From positions 9,283,288 to 9,328,287 of the forward strand of contig CM022673.1 of NCBI GenBank assembly GCA_012295275.1: DNA of 45,000 nt, read 5' to 3'. The position numbers and the translations under genes are program-made. The notes beneath the pieces are model-generated. The model was not told the DNA's origin, ran no database searches, and worked only from the letters and a program-made list of their open reading frames with translations. Shown here one piece after another: positions 1-12,500 of the stretch. This DNA is from Chrysomallon squamiferum (lineage: Eukaryota > Mollusca > Gastropoda > Neomphalida > Peltospiridae). Each line of letters starts with the position of its first letter. Within the stretch, counting starts at the first letter, position 1.

Positions 1-106
1 TTTTCTTAACATAAGAGCAAGACAAAAACAGCACTAAACATAATCATTTAAAGCTGAAAAACTCTGTGTCATAATAAAAGGCTTAATTCCACTTTCTAAA
101 AACATC

Positions 107-305
107 CATGAGCGGATCCAGGGCGGGTTCGCCTGCCCGCCCCTTTCCTTACTTTTAACCCTGATCTTTTAAAAAAAATAATTACATCTAAATAAAATAT
201 AAAAAAAAAATAAAAAAAAAAAAAAAAATCCCCTTTCATGTCAAGGTTATTTAAACAGCAGTAATAGCTCACTCCCCTTTTTCGTAAATCCTGGAACCGC
301 CCCTC
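107..305. mobile_element. Small TIR element (MITE-like), copy 1
   Basis: The left end CATGAGCGGATCCAGGG and the right end AATCCTGGAACCGCCCCTC form an inverted repeat (right end reversed: GAGGGGCGGTTCCAGGATT) about 200 bases apart. The interior is AT-rich with poly-A runs and no open frame. The ends match those at 3089-3254 and 15382-15580, whose consensus is close to CAGGGGCGGATCCAG. CAG-G-G ends are typical of hAT-like non-autonomous elements, but I see no target-site duplication, so the superfamily is a guess. Confidence 0.5.
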
Positions 306-933
306 CCTGGCTCTACAGCATGCGAATTCAGAGTCATTACCACTGGAACAGGTTACGACACTTTTGTTATTTCAGCACTCGTTTCTCACAATAAAACCAT
401 CTCATCTTGTTTTCATTCCGAGCCACATTTAACTTGTTCTTATGTAATTTTAATCAACTCGCATTTGAAGTCAATCAGCTTGCAAAAATCGTGCAGGTGT
501 CACGGATTTTGTGTTTCCGGTTTTCCTCGGGCTATCTTCACGCGCAGCTTCTCAACCGGAACTGTAAATACGCACGCGCTGGCATACTGTAACCTCGATT
601 TCGTCAACATTGCTCTATAACAGCAAACTACTATTACAAACAGTTTTACTACTACTGCTGTTACAAGTACTACTGGGAAATACAGTGTAAGAGAGAACCT
701 GAAACTGAAATACGCTCTTACTGAATTAATACCAACAGTGACACTAGCAATCAGCAGGATTCGAGCCCGACGTATCCCACTTTCGTGCTTTACAAGACGA
801 TCGTGTAAAATTTACGACCGTCTGTGCCACTTTGAGATTTTATACGTCAAGTCACTGAAACATTACCTTGTAGCGTTGCTTCTGTGTACAGAACCATATT
901 CCATGTAGCAAGAAACTCTTGAATAAAACCAAA

Positions 934-983
<50 letters not shown>
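934..983. repeat. (AAT)n microsatellite
   Basis: About 16 uninterrupted AAT units. They give an artificial poly-Asn reading frame that is not a gene. Confidence 0.95.
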
Positions 984-987
<4 letters not shown>

Positions 988-1505
988 AAACATATGGTGC
1001 GCTACTCCATTAAGTCGGACCGAAAGAGAGGTGACAACGACATATTCAACTGCAGTACAATCGAATATTTTTTTGTTATTAGAGCGAATGACTTTTACTT
1101 CGGGTTGAAAAGCCTTTCGCGCATTGTCGAATGTCGTCGAGATGTCTGGCTCTCTATTGTTGGAAACATCTTAATCTGCTCTCTGGTAAATATGGTTTTA
1201 AAAGAAACGATTAATGTAGCAGCCTCGAGTGGTCGGCGCCATTCAACGCGAGCCTTTGGTGTCGGCTCGCGGACTTTGCGACCATAGAATGAGGAGTATA
1301 AATATGTTTAGTAGTTTTCAACACCTAATCGTCTCGGAAATTGAGTGAGGCAACAATATGCGCTGTTTAGGAAAGACGGGCTATGGGTAGGAATTTGTCG
1401 CCCACTGATGTCCTTTTTTATTTTATTTTTCCTTTTTTGTGGGTTTCTTTTTTTACCCCTTAAAGTATCCCTGGAGAAACATGGGAATATTTGACGCGTT
1501 GGATT

Positions 1506-1536
<31 letters not shown>

Positions 1537-1560
1537 TTATTATTGAAGGGAGGGTTGTAA

Positions 1561-1800
1561 GGGGGTGGGAAATAGGAATGAAAAGAAAGGAAGAAGAAAG
1601 AAGGAAATAAAGAAGGAAGGAAAAAAGAAGGAATAGAAGAAAAAGAAAGAGAGAGAGAAAAAGAAAGATTTATTTATTTACCGTTTGATTATTATTTATT
1701 TTATTTTTATTTTATTTTATTTTATTTTATTTTATTTTTATTTTTATTTTATTTATCTTTTATTTTAATTCATTTATTTTCATTTTTTTTTTAAATCTTT
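1561..1800. repeat. Polypurine tract followed by TTTTA repeat
   Basis: 1561-1668 is more than 90% purine (GAAA, GAAG and GA runs with isolated T interruptions). It is followed at once by an ATTT/TTTTA-rich pyrimidine-biased tract to about 1800. The abrupt purine-to-T switch on one strand is notable. An A28 run sits just upstream (1509-1536). Confidence 0.85.
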
Positions 1801-2253
1801 TTTTTATCCCTTATAATAAATAGATAAAAATATGTGCACATAAAAAGGGCAAAACAACCAACGTTCTAGCAAATTCAGTTCCGCATTCCGAAAGAATAGA
1901 AACAAAATAAATTATCATAATAAAAAAATTACTAAATTTTTTTTACGTTAGAAATATTTAAATTAAAACGTGCAGTAGTCAGATATCTGAAATTATTTAT
2001 AATCATTACAAGATATTTGTTTCGTGTTTCATCACAGATTTTAAATGACAAATAATAATTATACGATATACACACTAACCATTGACCCTTCGTTCACACC
2101 TTTGCTTTTATATTATATTTTTGTTATTAATTTTTAATTTCTCGTCTTTAATTTCGTAAGGAGTGGTCTTTTTGTGATTCATTGGGAACGTTCGTCATGC
2201 ATAATATTACAATTATGTTAGGTTGGACTTCAATAAAAATGTTAATATCCACA

Positions 2254-2310
2254 TGTCTGTCTGTCTGTCTGTCTTTCTGTCTGTCTGGCCCGATAACTTA
2301 CTAACATTGT
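2254..2310 (+). repeat. GTCT repeat joined to CCCGATAACTTA motif
   Basis: About seven GTCT units lead into GGCCCGATAACTTACTAACA. A (GTCT)n-CCGATAACTT junction is, from memory, a recurrent dispersed-repeat terminus in invertebrate genomes. I cannot name the element. There is no coding sequence. Confidence 0.4.
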
Positions 2311-2648
2311 TTATATGAAATTGGTTAAGGGCGTTCTAACATAGAAATCTCGTTTCGTCGAAAGCTTATAAATAAACATGTGTAGTATTAAATATTCATT
2401 GAAAAAAATATATATTTGTATATATATCCACGAATATTTAAATAATTATCTTAAATAAAAGTTTCATATAAATTCACATATTTAATAAATTAATAATAAT
2501 AACTGTTTAATATTTGTTTCGATATTTTTTTTGTTTTATTTCATTTTATTTCATTTTTATTTTATTTAAATCTTTATTTGTTGTTGTCGTTTTGTTTTTG
2601 GCAAATTTATGAAATTTCTATTGTTGTTTAAATATAATCTTTATCTTC

Positions 2649-2662
2649 ATTATTATTATTAT

Positions 2663-2721
<59 letters not shown>

Positions 2722-2750
2722 TTACTACTACTATTATTATAATTATTATT
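2649..2750. repeat. (TTA)n-(CTA)n compound microsatellite
   Basis: TTA units pass into about 18 CTA units, then mixed CTA/TTA. This phase-preserving single-base drift of triplets recurs through the window. Confidence 0.95.
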
Positions 2751-3088
2751 AATACTGATACTGCTATCACAACTTTTATTATTACCACTACAATTACTTT
2801 GACGCTATTAAAATTCTGCGTTATTTATATTACTGTTAATATAATTATATTACCAACAGCTTTAGAATATATCTAATTATTTTAATCAGTGTTCATTCTA
2901 CTTGCACGAAAACATAAAAACTCCTATTAACACAAAACGTAATTTGTGTTTCACTAGAAACACTTTACAACAAACTAGCAAGCTCTGATGAAACATATAA
3001 ACAATATCATCAAACCAAGCGCATAAAATATTATTTACAACAGTCGCATATCGCACCTTAATAGATTAATTCATTAACACTATCTAAA

Positions 3089-3254
3089 CTGCGGCGGATC
3101 CATTACTTGCTAAAAGGGAAGGAATGTGTCTGTACGTATAACTTTCAACTTGAAATCTGTTTAATTTGTAAATATGTAAATGAGTGGAAAATTAGCGGGG
3201 TCTCGTTTTCACCCACTTTCACCTCCCCCTCCCCCGCTCCTGAATCCGCCCCTC
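3089..3254. mobile_element. Small TIR element (MITE-like), copy 2
   Basis: The left end CTGCGGCGGATCCATTAC and the right end CTGAATCCGCCCCTC (reversed: GAGGGGCGGATTCAG) are inverted repeats 166 bases apart. There is no open frame and no clear target-site duplication. The ends are the same type as at 107 and 15382. Confidence 0.5.
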
Positions 3255-4245
3255 GGTGTGTTATTTATTACATTTTCATTTAAAAAATTGAATATTCTCC
3301 GATACCTTGGAGATGAGAAATACAGTAGCTTCCGTGCCATTAACGGTAACTCTCATTGTTTGCCTATCTCATTTTAATTTGGTATCAAGAAAAAAAAAAA
3401 AAAAAAATCCCTTGGTTATTCCACTTCGTACAACGACATCCTAAAATTTTATTAGCCGACATTTTCGACAAGGGATTTACAACAACGGCGAGAACAAGCC
3501 TGAAATGCATCATGAAAAAAAACGACAGCGTCATTGACGTGTTTTTCCTTTGTAATTAACGTAAAAGACACCGTTAATATTTTATCGGCACCAAATGGAA
3601 AAAGAAATAAAATTTATATCGACAGTCTATATTAGCAGCAATAGAAAACATGATGACGAATTTGGTTTAAATTATTGTGACAAAAAAATGAATCGATTCT
3701 CGCTGTTGCTATTGATACTTTATTGTCTTTACACGTTTCTATCTCTCGTTTTTTTTTTTTTTTTCTTATTATTATTATTTTCTATTTTGTGTTTGTTTTC
3801 TGTTTTAAACCTAAGTATTAATTATAAATTACGATTGATTTATCAGTATAATGACTAGAGATCAGAAATTAATTAATAATGATTGGAGATATGATGCTAT
3901 TATGACATGCTACATAAATTTTCACGTATAAAAATTAAAAGCGATTAATTTTTATTTAATTGATACGCACGTGAAGTTTTTCAGAGAGAAATAATATGAG
4001 TTGACGGGCTTAGAAACTTCTTTATTATTTGATAGTAATTTTCGAGTCATTTACAGAATTAAATCTGAAAGCCGTTAAAATTATTTATTTATGCACTCCA
4101 CACATACATTACAAGCATACAAATATAGATATATACTGAATGTATCATTAACTCAAAAATTCAGATATCCATGTATTACAAACGGTGGATATTAATATTT
4201 GTAATTGATAAGACGTGTAAGTAAAGATCTCGTACAATGTATTTA

Positions 4246-4460
4246 TACATCCATCCATACATCCATACATCCATACATACATACATACATACATATATAC
4301 ATGCGTACATAAAAACACAAATACAAACACACATACATACATATATACATTATGTCTGTGTGTGTATACATATATAGACACACACACATTCATGCTTTCT
4401 GACATACATACATACACACATACATGCATTATATACATATGTATCTGCATACAAATACAA
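4246..4460. repeat. CATA/CATC tetranucleotide repeat region
   Basis: Tandem CATC/CATA units (4246-4300) decay into CATA, CACA and TATA mixtures up to about 4460. Frames through it give poly-(Met-Tyr-Val-Cys) products with no biological meaning. Confidence 0.9.
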
Positions 4461-5164
4461 TATGAGTGCGTATAACATGAATCACATACGTATGTTCACA
4501 AATGCATGTATACATTACGTATTACAAAACGTATAGATATACGATATTTACATTATTTCTTAACACTAAAATAAACTAGTACTAAAGATCTCATTTGATA
4601 CTGCCTATCCCATCATCGTACTTCTTGTATTACACATTACAAACTCTATAACGATGAGCCAGCTTCTTAAAAACACAGACGGTAAAACTTTCATCAGGGT
4701 AATTCTTTAGAATCAATACGGTAATTAGATTTCTTCTAGCGGTTGTCCGCAGATATACGTACCTCACCATTTCCCCATTTCGCTTCTAGCGCCTTTAACT
4801 AGGCAGTGACTCGTCCAATATAGGGTGATAATGGTTCTATCACTGTAGATTAATGTGTGATTGTGTTTTCAAATAGCCGAGTAGGTCTTTTCACTGACAA
4901 TGTTCGGAAAGGAAGAACGATCGCGAAGTCATTGTGACCGTCGTGTGTTGGAAATAGAGAAGTGGTTGTGGTGTAAGTGTTGACGATGATTCAAGGTTGT
5001 AGGATCGAAAGCCCATATTGGGATTATCTGTAGGAGAGGAATTCTTCATCCGAAAAGAACCCACACCGTTTTCGAATTTAAAGGCCAAGGAACTAATTCT
5101 TAAAACATTGTTTTAATACAATTTAAAAATACATATTTTGTGAGGTAATTATTGATAGAGCATT

Positions 5165-5220
5165 TTATTATTATTATTGTTGTTATTATTATTATTATTA
5201 TCATCATCATCATCATCATT
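5165..5220. repeat. (ATT)n-(ATC)n microsatellite
   Basis: Triplet repeat with a GTT interruption, changing from ATT to ATC at about 5201. Confidence 0.9.
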
Positions 5221-5269
5221 TAAATTCATCATCATTATCATTTTAATCTTCATTACGTTCTTTGTGCCA

Positions 5270-5849
5270 GAGTCTCAGACGATGGGTTTTGGCACAATTA
5301 ATAATATTGATCATGTTATGCAAAACGAGGCCAATTCTTCCCCCAAATTAACTCTGGCGACCAGTAACGACGATCACGTGCAGACGTCACGTGCAAAATA
5401 TAGATTAAAGTAAATGATTATTTTCCCGATCAGTCTTAATATTTCCCCGCCTTTTATTATTACGCTTCTCTCCCAGAAACAAATTTGTCAGACACGGGGA
5501 TGACCCACGGGTTTCTCTTAAAAATCCGAAACAGTGGCGGCGTGCACGTGAAGCCGTCACCCGCAACGCGCGCGCTTCCCTGCCAGTAATTATCTCCCTT
5601 AATTACCGCTCCGTTCGCTGTTACATGTGCGGTTATTCGGCATGACCTCTGACACGCAACAACCTTTTGAGGTCGCGATTTCTAGGACTAAATTAATGAA
5701 TTCTATCGGTCGGCCCCCTGAATCCGGGGATGCAAAGACATGCAGCTGGTGAAAAATATTCAGACTTTGAAACAGCAGCAGGACAATCAGGAGAAATTGT
5801 TCAACACGATTTATTACAGCTTGGGTCAAACGCTTGGCGCTTTCTTTTG

Positions 5850-5880
<31 letters not shown>

Positions 5881-6440
5881 ATCCAGTAGGGCTCTTCATT
5901 TTTCTGTAACGCGATCTCTCGTAGGTGACACGAAGTGTTTAAGTCGAATGAATGGTTCTTTGGTACTTTACATTATGTATACTTAAAACCAAACAGCGCG
6001 AAGACTTTGGAAAGTAGCTATTATGTTCTCGATATTTGTATCGTTAGCTCAGCAATTATAGATCGCACAATTGCTTCTCCTGGACTCTGGAAGTCATTCC
6101 CGGTACATTTCGTAAATGCTTCTTTTGTGCTTCTTATTGATACGTCACTTGTCGCCAACATGCTGATTACGCGTCCTCGTAATGATATGTTCCGTTAAGT
6201 TTTTATTCATTAGTCGGTAGTTCAAAAACCGTACACTCTGCAATTATTGTCTTAGCGCGTATGACGTTTGCCGTAATAGACCTAATTGGCGTTCCTAATT
6301 GCCGGCTGCCACAGATATATCCTGCTGATTTCTGCACACGGAGTGAACCTTGGGCTTTCGATACTGTATCATTTATTTTGTTTGGATCATCACCTGGGGA
6401 AACAACAGATTGCATTACTCTTAAGGTTGTCATTTAGGAA
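5270..6440. promoter_or_regulatory. Candidate intronic cis-regulatory block
   Basis: This is ordinary-complexity, relatively GC-rich sequence in a repeat-rich intron, 1-2 kb upstream of the first homeobox exon. It holds two copies of TCACGTGCA (5374-5382, 5387-5395; E-box CACGTG), a third CACGTG near 5543, CpG-rich sequence at 5530-5580, and two TAATTA-containing homeodomain-type cores near 5590-5610. No exon with proper phase is visible, and both strands have only short unrecognisable frames. A regulatory role is inferred from position and composition only. Confidence 0.3.
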
Positions 6441-7139
6441 TATGTCGCACGATAATTGATTCAGCGGCAGAAAATAAAATAAAAGGATTTATCTCTTGTT
6501 GCTATTATTACAGTGTGAAAATAAAAAAAATATTTTGGATAAAGCTAATACAATTTCTTTATAAAATATGCATACATGCATATATACAAACATTCAAACA
6601 CATGCATAAAATTCGTTCTTTGTAATATGCTTTAACATTTGAAATAATAATATGCTCACAAAAAAAAGTGTTTCACACTCGATGTGTATAATTGTATTAA
6701 CTCATTTAAGACAAAGGCGCATATAATCAGGCATACATTGTATATCATGTGTGTTTAAATAAACGTATTTCTACTTACAAACCCAAAACTTAAAAAAAAA
6801 AAAAAAAACCACACCTTCATGAAACTGTTACGTAAATAAATATTATGTTTCCACCGAACAATTCTATTTTACTTCAATCTGTTACCTGGTTTTCTGAATA
6901 AAACATATTTATTAATCATAAAGAGTTTACCACACTCCCTTTCACTTTTTGTTACTACTGTAAAGCTGTTCGGAATGCTTGAATACATTTACATAATAAA
7001 CAAACCGTGTTTCCGTAAATATTTAGCGACGTGACTTATTTATTATCATACTCCCTACAATGCAATACATCATGTATGGTATGTATATATGTGTTTAACA
7101 TTTTTATGTATGTATATACAAATGTGTACGTAATTCATT

Positions 7140-7310
7140 TATATATATATATATTTGTGAAAATACCTCTGTTTGAAATTATTTGCATTTATGAATTTAT
7201 CTGTGTATTTCTGTGTGTATGTATGTATGTGTGTGTGTTATATATAATATATATGTACATATGTATTTATTAATTATTTTAAAAAAATATATATATATAT
7301 ATATATATAA
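7140..7310. repeat. TA-rich and TATG simple repeats
   Basis: (TA)n at 7139-7155 and 7287-7309, with TATG/TG repeats between (7213-7245). Located just upstream of the first visible Pax6 exon. Confidence 0.85.
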
Positions 7311-7538
7311 AGCTTGATAAATAAATTTAAAAATTAATAAATACATAATATTAAATACACCACTAACGTAATCTGTAGCTCCAAAAAGAATCAATCTAAC
7401 GCCTACTGTGTAACGTCACTATTCAAGCAGGTATGTGAGTAAAACACACACGCGAACACGAGCGTACAACGCGCGCACGCAAGCAAGCACCGCAACCATG
7501 AGCATGTAACGTGCACGCATTGTCTCTCTCTGTTTCAG

Positions 7539-7685
7539 ATAACGACAGCAGCAGCGTGGGCTCTCCGGGAAGCACCAGCGACGTCAACGGTGAAAATGAC
7601 GAACAGATGAGGATGCGACTGAAACGAAAACTACAAAGGAACCGAACGTCGTTCACGGCGGCTCAGATTGAGTCTTTAGAAAAAG
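7539..7685 (+). CDS. Pax6: Pax6 exon: acidic linker and homeodomain N-arm/helix 1
   Basis: The acceptor is the pyrimidine-rich tract ending tgtttcag at 7538, and the donor is aaaag/gtgagc at 7686. The exon starts with two bases completing a Gly-Asp type codon (G/AT, read as Asp). It encodes a Ser/Gly/Asp-rich linker ([15 protein letters not shown], then GENDEQMRM), then [13 protein letters not shown] and the first homeodomain helix up to LEK. The basic N-terminal arm of a homeodomain contacts the minor groove. Reading on into the intron gives GERLIKH and a stop, so retention of this intron would truncate the homeodomain in helix 1. Confidence 0.96.
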
Positions 7686-8605
7686 GTGAGCGGTTAATAA
7701 AACATTAACGACGTCACGCCGCGGTCACCGGCGTAGTAATAGATGGTTATTTACCGTCTGGCGAATATTTCTGATGTTATTTATAGATAGAGTTTTATAT
7801 TATTTATCTATCTAAATTGGATTTTTATAGCCATGTAGTTTGTGTGTATATGATGGGATGGATGAATGGACAAGTGTGTGTGTATGTATGTATATCTATG
7901 TATGTATGTATGTATGTATGTATGTATGTATGTATGTATGTATGTATGTATGTATGTATGTATGCATGCATGTATGTATGTATGTATGTATGTATGAGTG
8001 TGTGTGTTTCGCTGTATGTATATATGTAGTATATATGTACCTATTTTAATTAAAATTAGATAAATGTTAGAATATTTCGAACAACGCTACAAAATAATAA
8101 ACAACCTACTGAACAAAATTAAAACTGGAATATTATAAAGTGGAGAGTTTTATTAATATAATATTAAATGTTTTGCTACGTGTTTTAAATATTTTTTTCT
8201 ATTTTTCGTTTCTTTTCTTACGACAGAATTTGAAAGAACTCATTACCCTGACGTATTTGCTCGGGAGAGACTTGCTCAAAAGATAGATTTACCTGAAGCC
8301 AGGATACAAGTATGTTTTATTATTACAGTTTACTGTTGTCATTTCCTGTTTTTATTTTTATTATTATTATTATTTTTTTTTTTTTTTTTTTTTTTTTTTT
8401 AGGTTTTGTTTTGTTTTGTTTTCTTCTTGGAATAAGTTTCAGAATATTTAAGAGTAGATCAATGTTGTATTCTTTAAAATTATTTTTTTGTTTGTTTGTT
8501 TGTTTTATTTGTATTTATTTTTTTCACTTTTACTATTTTTATTTTCTTATTAAATTCGAAGTTTTCTTATTATTCTTTTCTTCTTTGCTCATTTTCTACG
8601 GTTCT

Positions 8606-8641
<36 letters not shown>

Positions 8642-9496
8642 TAACACAATTATCAATCCATTTCAGGTCTGGTTTTCAAACCGGAGAGCAAAATGGCGGC
8701 GTGAAGAAAAGTTACGAAACCAGCGGCGAGAAGTTGCAAATGGAGCCACTCGTCTACCAATCAACAGCAGTTTTACAAACAGCATGTATCCCTCCATCCA
8801 TCAGCCGATATCATCGATGACTGACAACTATAGGTTAGTTTCCAATACGCAACATTTTTAAAAAGCTACAACATAGATCTTCTTCCACTGAAGGGACTTA
8901 AGTAATTTAGTACACAGTCTTATTACAATCGAGAATTTATAATACAAGTTCAGGGCCTAACTAAATCGGTCCTTAACAAAGAAATTGTAGAGTTAAATGA
9001 GATTGTCATAAATTTCAATATTTTACAAACAGTGTGAAGATTGGTTAAGTTTTAAATGGCTAATGAAATTACCATTATTACTACTGCTACTACAACTACT
9101 ACTACTGCTACTACAACTACTACTACTGCTACTACGACTACTGCTGTTATCACTATTGCTGCTTCTAATGCTTTTAGTGATATTATTACAACTTCTACTG
9201 ATACTATAATTACGACTATTACCACTAACACACATATTAATATTGCTAGCACTACTACAAATGCTATTACTTTATTAGCAAAATATGCAGATGCTAGGGT
9301 TATCTACCCCTGGCGATGTTACTATTAAAGGATTATTTAGGGGCAACTGTTTGTTTCTCCCTAAAAATTACACTTTGTTTCTCTAATATAATTATTTGTT
9401 AGTACTGTTACTCTTTTACATTTTAATTTTTTATTTATATTGTTTTATTGTTGTTTTTGTATGTTATTGTTCTTCCTGTTATTGTTGTTATTGTTG

Positions 9497-9550
<54 letters not shown>

Positions 9551-12500
9551 CCGAAGTCGTAATGGCCCTCGAGTAAAACAGCTTTTAGCAATTAGCTGTT
9601 AATTTTACTGCTTTTTGTCAGTATGCAAAACAACAGATAAAAAAATCTGTTACACTTGAATTTAAGCGAAACCCTTAATTTTTAATTTATATTTATGAAC
9701 CAGTTAAGCGAAACGAAAAGCACGCATTGAAAATCAAAACAGAATGTAAATGTAAAAAAAAAAAAAAGAATAATAATAAAACATTAAAAAAAAAAAAAAA
9801 AAGTACTTATTATTCTAATTACAGACCATTTCATTATCATAATTTATGTCCGGCAAGTGTTCGGGAGCATTTCCAAACCTTGTATCTCTGCCCTCGCCTG
9901 TTTAAAAATGTATATTTTTTTTAATGAGCCGCAGTCGTGTCGTGTTAATGTTGTAGGGGTTGCATGGCACAAATAAGATATTTAACTCAAAAGCCGCGAT
10001 GTGTCAGTGGTCGAGGCTTTTAGACTTGACATAAACAGATGTATTTATATCGCTGTTTTTGTTTGATAGTGCCGCGCAACGCGATCGTATCGAAGTGTCC
10101 GGTGTACACGTACATGTGATTTCCGAGATAGAAGATCCGGGTTTTGAAACGTGATATGTTTACTAGGTGGGCTCACGTATCTGTTTATCCACCCACGACA
10201 CCTCTGAAATGTTGTGCAGCATAACAGACGTTTTGTTAGTCAGAGACGAAACTATGCAATCGCCCTGACCCGTGAAGAAAAGTTTGGCGCCTGGTCGCAA
10301 TGTTAGTGCGTACATTTCAGCTTACACACAGACTGCCCCTGCAATTCCGCACTGCACTGGCAGCTTATGCATTACAAGTGGACTGCAATCCGCACATTTA
10401 ATTGGATGCTTTTGCAATCCAAGCATTTCTAGATTCAACGTCAGGCGTATACATTACACTGGACTGCAATTCATACATCAAGCTGAAATGCTTTTGCAAT
10501 CTATACACTGAACTGAACGTACTTGCAATACAGGAATTTACTCATTCACAAGCGGCCTATACATTACACTCGGTATACATTTAACTGAATGCTGTTACAT
10601 AATCCGTGCAATTCCGGTTTGTTCAGACAGCCTAAACTCTGAATACTGTGAATAAATCTAACCATTTCCACGTTCCACAGAGAGTTTATATGCTATTCTT
10701 GATTCTTTGTCTCTCCATACTTTTCTGCCATTTCATTTATTATATCAGATGACATAGGCAGTCTACACATACTATCTCAATGCAGCGAGTGTTCTGATAA
10801 GGAAAACACTTAATATCAAGGATTAATTCATTTTAACATCATATACGTATAATCACGTTGATTTAGTTTCTGTTATTAACTACTGGGTGTCAATTTTTTA
10901 TTTATTTTTATTATTATTATTTTCATTATCTTCTAAGGAAATCTATTATCATTTCTTACTGACAGCATATTTTATAAATACCTGCCTGTGTAGAAGAAAA
11001 AGTATATATCTTGGCCCTTGAAGATCAGGTGTGAGACCCAGGTTATAACGGGAAATAAGGAAATAAGCGCAGGGAAGGACAAGTGATCGATCCTATAGCG
11101 GATTATTAACTATCACAGCTTTGTACATTAAAAACAGTGATAGTGAACAGGTTTCTCTCTTGAGATGAGTACCCTTCGTTAGAATGTTTAGCTCGTGGAT
11201 GAAGTTAAAAAATTAAAAAAAGACCATTATTCTGTTACTCAACACATAACATACAAAAGAGCCTTGTTAAAACCTGTGCATTTTCCGCACACTACACGAC
11301 GTATCAACCACATCTCAAACATCACAGCAGATGTCTGCCAGCTCGTGCGTTAAATTAAATGTACTGAACATTTATACAACGTACCGCTTTTTGTGCGCTT
11401 CGTGTGCGCATTGCCAGTTGATTCCATATAAGCATATTAATTAATGTTTTGTATACGAAGCCCAGGCTCATAACAAAATATTGGCTGTATTACACGCACG
11501 TGTCTGTTAAAAGAAAGCGTAAATTATGGCATTATTCCACCGCATTGTTCATTCTCAATTAACCATCGCTGCTACATGTAAACTATACCATCGAAAGTGT
11601 TAAAACAAAACGAGTGTCTATCGTTAATACTATTGTTCAGCTAATGATTGATTAGAAAACGCAATGAATACCTGTATGGCATGAATACATTGGTGTTGAA
11701 ATATAAAATATTTTTCTCTTTATTGTTGTTGTTGTTGTTGTTATCATAATCAATTACTATTATTTTAATTAATAGTATTATTATTTTGACTGTTATTGTT
11801 AATATTAATATTGGTCAGTTATTATAATAAAAATAGATGCACTAGAAGTAACTGTAATAGAAGCAGTAGTAATGTTAACAGTAGTAATAGCAATAGCAGC
11901 AGTAGTAGCAGGAGCACTATTAGAAATAGTAATAGTAGTATATCTAATTTTATTTTGATAATCACCTAGTTTATTCCATCTTCAAATCTAGGCGTTCAAG
12001 AAAAAAGACTTCTAGATTATTTTTATCATTTAACACTCGCTCGGATTTCACAATAAATAAACACGTAAATGATAGTACTAACAGACATGCACTTTATGTT
12101 TTCACCTGTGAACAAGTACAAGAAATTTCACGCTGACGAACCTTTAATAAAAATAAATGTTCTGTTTCAGTGCTATTCCGACTGTGCCCAGTTACTCCTT
12201 GTCAAACAACAGTTTTACCACGAATCCCGCGTGTCTCCAGTCCTCAGCCAGCGGATCCTATTCCTGTATGCTGCCTGGTAATTTTTATTCAAGTACGCCT
12301 TTCATGGTGTACATTTTAAACTTTGTACCTCATGTCTTTATTCTTTCATAACACTTATATGCACGTTAAACAGACTGATATATGGTCTTAGTTTAAACTG
12401 TATATTTCAAAGGCTATTTTTAATATGTTGAATATTAGAATCCCGGTTTTCATTCACTTTATTAGATTCATAAACACAGAAAAAAAAAACAACAGTTATA

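Larger units (their letters stand above)
1..7538 (+). other. Presumed Pax6 intron upstream of the homeobox exons
   Basis: No exon is recognisable. Because the paired-domain exons must precede 7539 in the transcript, this stretch is inferred to be intronic. Contents in order: TIR element 107-305, ATA repeat 934-983, A28 at 1509-1536, purine-rich tract 1561-1668, TTTTA-type repeats 1669-1800, GTCT repeat 2254-2287, TTA/CTA repeat 2649-2750, TIR element 3089-3254, CATA/CATC repeat 4246-4300, ATT/ATC repeat 5165-5220, low-repeat block 5270-6440 with A30 at 5850-5879, and TA-rich repeats 7140-7309. Open frames here give no recognisable protein. Confidence 0.6.
8834..12170 (+). other. Large Pax6 intron (3337 bases)
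   Basis: It holds an ACT/ATT triplet region (9071-9250), (TTG)n-(TTA)n at 9475-9549, A-rich runs (9753-9802), a lower-repeat CpG-containing block (9830-10300), a degenerate 82-base tandem repeat (10310-10615), GTT repeat (11721-11743) and AGT/AAT mixed triplets (11840-11945). No additional Pax6 exon is recognisable. Confidence 0.85.

Noticed and set aside
5684-5746. Possible extra Pax6 linker exon (tttctag ... agctg/gtgaaa)
   Set aside because: The borders are weak, the end phase does not fit the exon at 7539, and the translation does not resemble a Pax6 linker.
10000-10090. tRNA-like A box at about 10005
   Set aside because: No B box at the correct distance and no cloverleaf pairing.
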